Shown here: piece after piece, positions 57,349 to 64,000 of the stretch | Layout: each line of letters begins with the position of its first letter | Position numbering within the stretch: position 1 is the stretch's first letter | Source: Platerodrilus igneus | Lineage: Eukaryota; Arthropoda; Insecta; Coleoptera; Lycidae | Direction: 5' to 3' | DNA length: 64,000 nucleotides | Assembly: GCA_036346225.1 (NCBI GenBank) | Contig: JARFIW010001177.1 | Location: forward strand, 2,760,501-2,824,500 | Position numbers and translations under genes: made by a program | Notes under the pieces: model-generated | The model's input: the letters and a program-made list of their open reading frames with translations, nothing else | Database searches by the model: none | What the model was told of the DNA's origin: nothing

Positions 57349-59708
57349 TACTCAAATTTAGACCAGGGTAGAAAAATTAATAAACGACATCAAATAATTT
57401 TAATCACCGTGTATAAGGAAGCTTTAGGTAATAATACGCTTCATTTAAAGGCATTTTGGATAAATTCGTCATTTACTTCTAAACATAGAGCTTATATTGT
57501 TTAGATAATGTTAAACACCGTGTATATTAAAGCAGTGGAAAATAGAACGCTTAATTAAAGGCCTACTGTGTAGATTTAAATCATTCAATTAGAATGTAGG
57601 GTTTGTATAGAATTTCATTAGATAATAAGCATTATTAAAGCCGTGGAGCATAAAAATTTATTCGTTTCATTAAAAATAAGGGGTTTAGATTATTAACTGA
57701 ACGCTTTCTATAAAAAGAAGCAGAGTGAAATTGTTCAATTTGTAGTTAATTTAATCGTTCCAAGTACTCAAACTATCGAGAAATTATAAAAGACATGGGA
57801 AAAGTCACGTAAGAGCCTTCGGCGTATTAGAACTCAGAGCACTTGCAAGAATAACGATGAATATGATAGTTGGTAAGCTCTAAGCTATATGAGTGCAAGT
57901 AAGAAAGCGAGTTTGTGGTATAAAGACAAGCGAGATGGAATGCATTAACAGTTAAATGAGGGGAAAAATGTGAAACAAGCGCACAGGTTTTAGATAGAAC
58001 GAACAGACTAGATTGGCGATTAAGGTTGAAATAAGATGCAAATATGAGAGGGGAAGCATATCAGTTGGTGTGTAAAATTAATTAGTTGTTCTCGGACGTG
58101 TTGCGAGGCGTGTGGAAAATTCTTAGATTTTCAACTAGGACGAGTGCAAATTACAGTAGAATCAGTGTGCCGAGACATTGAAAGGGAAAATAGAATGCGA
58201 ATTTCGGGAAATCGTCCGTCGCGGGACAAATTCGACTTGCAAGCAAGCCATTATATAAACCCGGGCTAATAGGAGTTTCGCTCTCTCTTATTTTTGATCT
58301 TATACGATACTTCAAGCGGTAGCTCTTATATTTTTGATTTTATTCGACTCTTTAAACAGTTTTGCTCTTATATTTTTGATTTTATTCGATACTTTAAATA
58401 GTTTTGCTCTTTATTTTTTGATTATTCGATACTTTAAGTAGAATACGTGGTGATTAAGTGCTACACTAAAATTTATTAGTACACTTAGAGAAGATAAATA
58501 AAGGTAACAAAGTCTAGTTATATTTTCGGGTATTACTGTACCAATTATTCAAATTAATAACAATAAATAAATAAATAGAAGTAGGCAGTTTCTGGTATAG
58601 CGTGAAAGAATTATGAATTTCATTGCTATTTGTCGGGAGTGTTAGTAATCAAATGTTATTCGTAAACGTGATTGGATCCACAAAACAAGATTTCGATATA
58701 TCTAGATGAGTTCCTGAGAAACCCTGAAACCGTTTAGGCGAATGGTGGTGTAGAAAAATTTTAAAGGCGGCCAGAAATCCGAAGACGTAAACATAAACCA
58801 GCTGGAATGGTGGGATTAGCAAGTCCGATGTACATTGAAGCCACGAGTGCATTAACCTTCAGGTAAATTATGCATTTTGTTCAATCTTAGATGTTTTGGT
58901 GTGTGTTGAATATCTTTATAATTTGTTTGATAAAAATGGACAGTAGTAAATTTGTATAAACAACAAATTTTGAATTTTAAGGTAAAATTTTCTTGTATAA
59001 GTAGAAAGGAGTATTTATCAGGTTTATGTTTTTGATTATGATGAAAATTTGGGTCTATCTTTGAGCTTATTTAGACTAACCTGTTAAATTAACGTAAAGG
59101 GGTGGGAGATGCTTCCTTTTATTCAGACTCAGGTCTGCAAATATTGTTTATTTAATTAGTATGCATCCTGCAAGGACTCTAATTCTGGATGCAAATTAAA
59201 ATGTTGACAAATATGAACTTGAAATTTTATGATGCTGAAATTCATGCTGAAATTTAATTTTGAAATTTTAATGTATTGTGAATATTGGTGTAAATAGAGT
59301 TAACGTTGATGTTTGTGGTAGGAATGTGTTTTCTTTTATGAATGAGGATGAAAGTTTTAACTAGGTGAGCAGCCGATGCGGAAGGATTCAAGAGACGATA
59401 TTCAGGTAAGATATCGAATATCAGAGGAGATTTCACCGTAGTAACGAGAATCACAGCAAATCTTGGCGCCCAATTCGTGAGGCTCGATTCTTATAGGGAA
59501 TCACAGCAAATCATGGCTCCCAATTCGTGAGGCTTGATTCTCATAAGATTTCACTGCATTTTTAACGGCCCAACATTGGGACTCGAATGTTTTTTTTTTA
59601 CTCTGGTGAGGCTTTTTGTGGAAATCACAACATTTTATGACGCCCAATCTGTGGGGCTCGAATGATCAGTAGAAAGTACCAGTTCCTGTAACCAGAGGCG
59701 CATTTACA
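57349..59708 (+). repeat. Gypsy C 3' LTR, full length, with promoter and 3x ~52-bp repeats
   Basis: About 2.36 kb. The segment missing from the 5' copy (57838-59022) holds TATAAA at 58254-58259 followed by GGGCTAATAGGAG. It also holds three direct repeats of a ~52-bp unit containing CTCTTATATTTTTGATTTTAT (about 58290-58440). It ends in a TA run after GAGGCGCATTT. Confidence 0.65.
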
Positions 59709-59710
59709 AC

Positions 59711-59765
<55 letters not shown>
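59709..59765. repeat. (TA)n microsatellite
   Basis: A TA run with one interruption, between the gypsy C end and the Penelope-like fragment. Confidence 0.85.
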
Positions 59766-59771
<6 letters not shown>

Positions 59772-60316
59772 TATAAATATTAAAGTAAATCGTCAAGTTT
59801 TACATGATATAAAACGATGAATTAATACATTATCAAGTTAAAAAGTACCAAATAGGCACATTTTAGGATGGTAACTTTTCAAAACGGAAAGAAGGAACTG
59901 GTCTAACATAATTATTTGATAATGCCATGAGTTCGCTTCAAAAAATGACAACAGTTTCACTTCATAGAGCATTAATTTTCTTGAACGATGTTTTGAAATG
60001 ATCCATATTATATAACGCAGAGTAAACTTATAAACTTTGTCCACATCAACTTTATTATTAATTGGATTGAACTCTTTGTTAATAAAAAACGAATCTGTGA
60101 ACAACCTGGTCTTATAACTGGGTTCGCTGTCTTAACGATAGTTTCATCATTTAAAGTTGTAACTTTGGTTGCATGCACATGCAAAGACAACTGACACTTA
60201 ATAGGGTTTTTAAGACAGTCACTTCTATGTTGGGTTAGTCGATTTTTTAACCATTGACTAGTCCGCCCAATGCAACTACTATTGCAACTGATTGTCTTAA
60301 AAATTCTAATAAGTTT
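59766..60316 (-). pseudogene. Penelope-like element GIY-YIG endonuclease fragment (minus)
   Basis: The minus strand reads CIGRTSQWLKNRLTQHRSDC, then HVHATKVTTLNDETIV, followed in the next frame by FFINKEFNPINNKVDVDKVY. This is the GIY-YIG endonuclease end of Penelope-like retroelements: Arg in the first helix, His near the middle, then the Glu/Asn-rich tail. Only the 3' part is present; no reverse transcriptase is visible. One frame slip lies near 60105. Confidence 0.7.
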
Positions 60317-60399
60317 CAGTTGTCTTTGCATGTGTATGCAACCAAAGTTACAACTTTAAATGATGAAACTATCGTTTAGACAGGGAACCCAATTATAAG
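60317..60399 (+). pseudogene. Penelope-like fragment (plus), first part
   Basis: It is the inverted partner of the minus fragment and begins at GTTGTCTTTGCATGTGTATGC. It codes for the HVYATKVTTLNDETIV stretch, then a TAG. It is cut by hAT-N2 at 60400 and resumes at 62016. Confidence 0.65.
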
Positions 60400-62023
60400 T
60401 AGGGATGAACACGAACCGAACAGGTTCGAGGTTTGGTTCGAGGTTCGGTTCGATTTTTCGAACCGAACCGAACCGAACCGGACATTTTATTTTCGAACCG
60501 AACCTCGAACCGGACCGGCAAATTTTTCAAACCGAACCGAACCTAGCTCGAGGTTCGGTCCGGTTCGGTTCGAAAGGTTCGATTTTTTAAATAAAAATTT
60601 AGTTTAAAAATTTAATTTTCACTAAAAACATGTAAATCTTAATTTCTCCAAAATGCACATTTTAAAAGTCTCTAGTCGCAAGCGTATAAGAATTAGAACG
60701 ATTTTCTAATGTACATGGTCATCGAGTTTTAAGCCAATAGGTAAAAAATGTAATAGGTATTAGTGTTACATATCTAATAGATTTTGTCATCGAGGCACGT
60801 TTGTAGATCAAAAAATTCTAGATTGGTTCGATTTTTTTAATGCGCCTTATTTCAAATCGTTGTTTGTTTATAACTAGTATTAGATATTAAACAAACTCGA
60901 AATGATTTTGAAAACTTTGTTTTAAAAACAAGCTCATTTTATTTAATGAACAGAAGTCGTGTTGATAACAATCTTAAACGTATACAAGCTGAAGTCACGG
61001 TCCAGACACTACAGAAGTTTTCAGAATAAACGAAACAATTTAATTCTTAATTAAGTATGTATTACTAATCCATCATTTTGAATTTTTTACTTTTATATAA
61101 AAACCAGCTTTTTATTAATATTAAAAAATGTGACCTTGTAGCAAAAACTAATCTCCTTTTCTTTTGTACATAATCGCTCAACAAATGGTGTTACAAAACG
61201 CATGGTACCATAATATTTAGTACTGTTTATTTAGTGTGGCCATTACCACCAACCTCTTTAGAAGTAGCCGATAGTCCAGAAGAATGACCCCGAACTTTCT
61301 CTCAAAACCAAGGATTAAAGTTTATAACTCGTGGCGGCATAAACACAATATAATGCAAATAATAAGCAGACATAATACCCGTGCCATAAATACTGTTATA
61401 TTTTATTATAAAAAACATGAACATCGTTTGAGGTAGATTTATGATTCTTTCCGAGAACCATCTGATATTGTCTTTTAAAAGAAAAAAATAATAATAATAA
61501 AGATAAACTGACAAGCAGCTTTTTGTTTGTACTGTATAAGAAATTAGCAACACCTTATTGTCTTGATACTCTTTTGATACTTACTAAAACTTAAATAAAA
61601 GTAATCGCAAATATCGTGTGATATCGTTCTTGCACGGTAAAATGACATTAGTAAAAATCTTCAATTATTAACACATTCTAAATTTTAGAGGTGGCTTTCA
61701 ATTTGTTAAAGAGAGTACGTATTGAAAAATCAAACCTGGACAAATAGTATTAATATGATTTATGCTACTAAAATCTAAAACAAATTAATGTTGGATTTAT
61801 TTGAAAGTAGCAGCTGCTAAATATAAAAACTACATTAAACATTTAAATTGTTGTAGTTGAACGTACTAGTTGTTTAAAATATCAAAATGTCGAACCGGTT
61901 CGAGGTTTGGTTCGTTTTTTTCGAACCGAACCGAACCGAACCGGAATATATTTTTTTCGAACCGAACCGGACTAAAAAGCAAGGTTCGGTTCGGTTCGAT
62001 TCGAATCCATCACCAATTATAAG
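60392..62023. mobile_element. hAT-type non-autonomous element with GAACC-rich ends (hAT-N2)
   Basis: The element is 60400-62015 (1616 bp), flanked by the 8-bp repeat ATTATAAG at 60392-60399 and 62016-62023. The ends are TAGGGATG and CATCACCA (imperfect). Subterminal arrays of GGTTCGGTTCG and CGAACCGAACC fill 60410-60585 and 61893-62004. No transposase frame is visible. It cuts the plus-strand Penelope-like fragment, whose sequence continues exactly past the duplication. Confidence 0.85.
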
Positions 62024-62540
62024 ACCAGGTTGTTCGTAGATTCGTTTTTTATTAACAAAGAGTTCAATCCAATTAATAATAAAGTTGATGTGGACAAAGT
62101 TTATAAGTTTACTCTGCGTTATATAATATGGATCATTTCAAAACATCGTTCAAGTAATTAATACTCTATGAAGTGAAACTGTTGTCATTTTTTAAAGCGT
62201 ACTCATGGAATTATCAAATAATTATGTTAGACCAGTTCCTTCTTTCCGTTTTGAAACGCTACCATCCTAAAATGTGCCCATCTAGTACTTTTTAATTTGA
62301 TAATGTATTAATTCATCGTTTTATATCATGTAAATCTTGACGATTTACTTAAATATTTATACAGTTTATGTAAACATCATAGTAAGGTATTTAGGTCTTT
62401 ATATATTTTTTGCTAATATTTTCCATTTGTAGCTTTTGATAAAGGCAAGGATGATTGCCGAAACGTAAAGTGATTGATTAAATATCTTAATTTAATGGTC
62501 TTATTAATGGACTATATCCCAAAATATTATTAATTTTCAG
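62016..62540 (+). pseudogene. Penelope-like fragment (plus), second part and 3' end
   Basis: After the hAT-N2 duplication the plus strand reads SFFINKEFNPINNKVDVDKV, then stops. The untranslated part mirrors 59770-60000 and continues to GATGATTGCCGAAACGT (62450-62466), a tail motif known from Penelope-like elements. The fragment fades near 62540. Confidence 0.65.
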
Positions 62541-64000
62541 GTTTAGTTTACTATATGTATGTATGTAATGAAGAAATCACGATAGTAAATAAAACTAAAT
62601 TTCTATCTACCCAAATAGAAGGAAACCGGAAAAATTAAAATTTCGGAGTATTCATTGTTCCACCCAGTATAAAAGTGAGTGTAATGCATGTACAAAGCCA
62701 TTAAATTCATTCACTTTAATGAACGCAGAACCTTATTTATGTGTAAAAACCTTAAACCTGATGCAAATTAATTGTTGAAGTATGCCGTAAAAACGAGTTT
62801 TCATTACTAAGAGATTAATACAAAGCCAGTAAAATGCAAAGCAGAACATATACCCACGTGTGTGTAAATAATCGTTCTAAGAGATAAATAAAAAGCCATG
62901 AACACGATCAAGGCTATTTTTATAAGCTGGCGCATCTAATTTATTGAGAGAACTGAATTTACAAAATATTTTAATTAGCGCGAGCTTTACAAACAATTGC
63001 ATGATTGTAAACACGAAATAAATTGTCATTATATAATCACTCACCAATTGTGCTGAATCCTCTCGACGATGTTCCCTGGAGAGTGGATGGAATGTGATAA
63101 ACTTTGTTCATGGTTATGGTTCGGAGGAAGCTCACAGCGCTGAACACTGGACCGCTGCTTACAAAGGCCAACGACGAAGTCGCAATTCCTTTGAAATACT
63201 AACACTACCGTCACACGTGTGTCATTAAAAAACAAAGGCGCGTTCAACGGGCTGCCTTGTTTTGCAATTGTTTGTAGGTTTTATTAAATACGAAACAAGT
63301 CATATGAAAATATCTGCCAAAAAATTATTTCAAACTTATTGCATTTAGCAAATTGAAGCTTTGATTAATTATGTAACTACTGAAATCCTTGCCTTTATTG
63401 GAATGCAAAGTAATCTTAAGAAATAAATAAAAAGCGCTTTCAAATACTAACGTAATTAGTATATAAATCAACCATGAAGAAAGCAAACTCGTACTTTAAT
63501 TATTTTTTCGTGTGTGTCGATATATCATTTAACCTCATTTCTAAAATTTTTAAATAAAATCTAATTATATAAATTTTGGGTAGATTATTAATAAAGAGAA
63601 ATTTGTCTCAATTACTAAAAACTATCGTATTAATCAATTGTGAATTAAAAGCCGATACAAAGAAGCCGAGGTTATTAAAATGTCATAAAATAAAAGCAGA
63701 GATAAGATAACGCAAGGTTTATAGTTTTGATTACTTTATGTATTGCAATACGAAAGAAGTTCTTGCATTAGACAAGAATAAACAGAGCGTTTAACGATAA
63801 AACATAAATCATAAATTTAACACTAATTGTCTTAAAAAATTAGTCGTTACTGGTTAATTGGTTGATTAAAAAATTAAAGTAACCCATGAGTTCTTTAATA
63901 TTCTCAGGTGGAACCAGTGATCTTTAAGGAAGAATTTCCTTAAAATGATGAAACGCAAATATCTTCCGACTATGCTAAGGATCCCTATTCCTCAGATAGA
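62541..64000. other. No gene recognised
   Basis: AT-rich sequence without a supported coding frame, RNA gene or repeat seen elsewhere in the window. A small minus frame at 63247-63041 has no recognisable features. Confidence 0.4.

Larger units (their letters stand above)
52792..59708 (+). mobile_element. Gypsy C: Ty3/gypsy element with truncated pol
   Basis: The repeat starting TACTCAAATTTAGACC occurs at 52792 and at 57349. Between the copies lie Gag, protease and the first part of reverse transcriptase, then an AG-rich block and the polypurine TAGGGGGAAA. RNase H and integrase are missing. Both outer sides are TA runs. The first LTR lacks its promoter. The element cannot move by itself. Confidence 0.8.

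Noticed and set aside
60405..60590. Frame with RFGSRFG and EPNRTG repeats
   Set aside because: It is a translation of the GAACC-type subterminal repeats of hAT-N2.
63041..63247. Possible host exon on the minus strand
   Set aside because: Short, no recognised motif, and no convincing splice partners nearby.

Overview
This is an AT-rich eukaryotic window, most probably from an insect. I infer this from its transposable elements: 17.6/297-type Ty3/gypsy, RTE non-LTR elements, Penelope-like elements with a GIY-YIG endonuclease, hAT non-autonomous elements, and virus-like elements coding for a protein-primed-type DNA polymerase B. I found no convincing host gene. Almost everything that can be explained is mobile DNA, much of it nested.

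Region 1 (1-12.85 kb) is a giant imperfect palindrome with arms of about 6.2 kb. Each arm holds one copy of a spliced three-exon gene that reads outward from the centre. Its exons are a C2H2 zinc-finger exon, a short linker exon, and a large exon with an endonuclease VII-like motif and a family B DNA polymerase. The core promoters are intact in both arms. Each coding copy carries different lesions. The innermost ~850 bp (5977-6832) is itself a palindrome rich in short motifs.

Region 2 (13-22.9 kb) holds the C-terminal remnant of a capsid-like protein, convergent with a second and different PolB gene. That gene has another N-terminus and no zinc finger. It has several frame breaks and is split by a 3.8-kb hAT-type element with an 8-bp target duplication.

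Region 3 (22.9-25.3 kb) has tandem repeats, a 325-bp palindrome that holds most of a tRNA-Lys(CUU) sequence, and a gag-like fragment.

Region 4 (25.3-43.1 kb) is a three-level nest. A decayed 17.6-like element (gypsy A, +) was split by a younger Ty3/gypsy element with ~2-kb LTRs (gypsy B, -, 5-bp duplication AGCAT). The pol gene of gypsy B was then split by an RTE element (+, 8-bp duplication AAGCCTTT).

Region 5 (43.1-52.8 kb) has a second RTE element split by a solo LTR of a gypsy B relative, followed by a 1.5-kb palindromic element bounded by TA.

Region 6 (52.8-62.5 kb) has a third Ty3/gypsy element (gypsy C) with a truncated pol gene and a promoter-deleted 5' LTR. It sits between (TA)n tracts. 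After it come two head-to-head Penelope-like 3' fragments, one of them split by a second hAT-type element. From about 62.5 kb to the end I see no gene.

All positions and similarities come from reading by eye. Family names rest on motifs in the sequence and general knowledge of these families, not on database searches.
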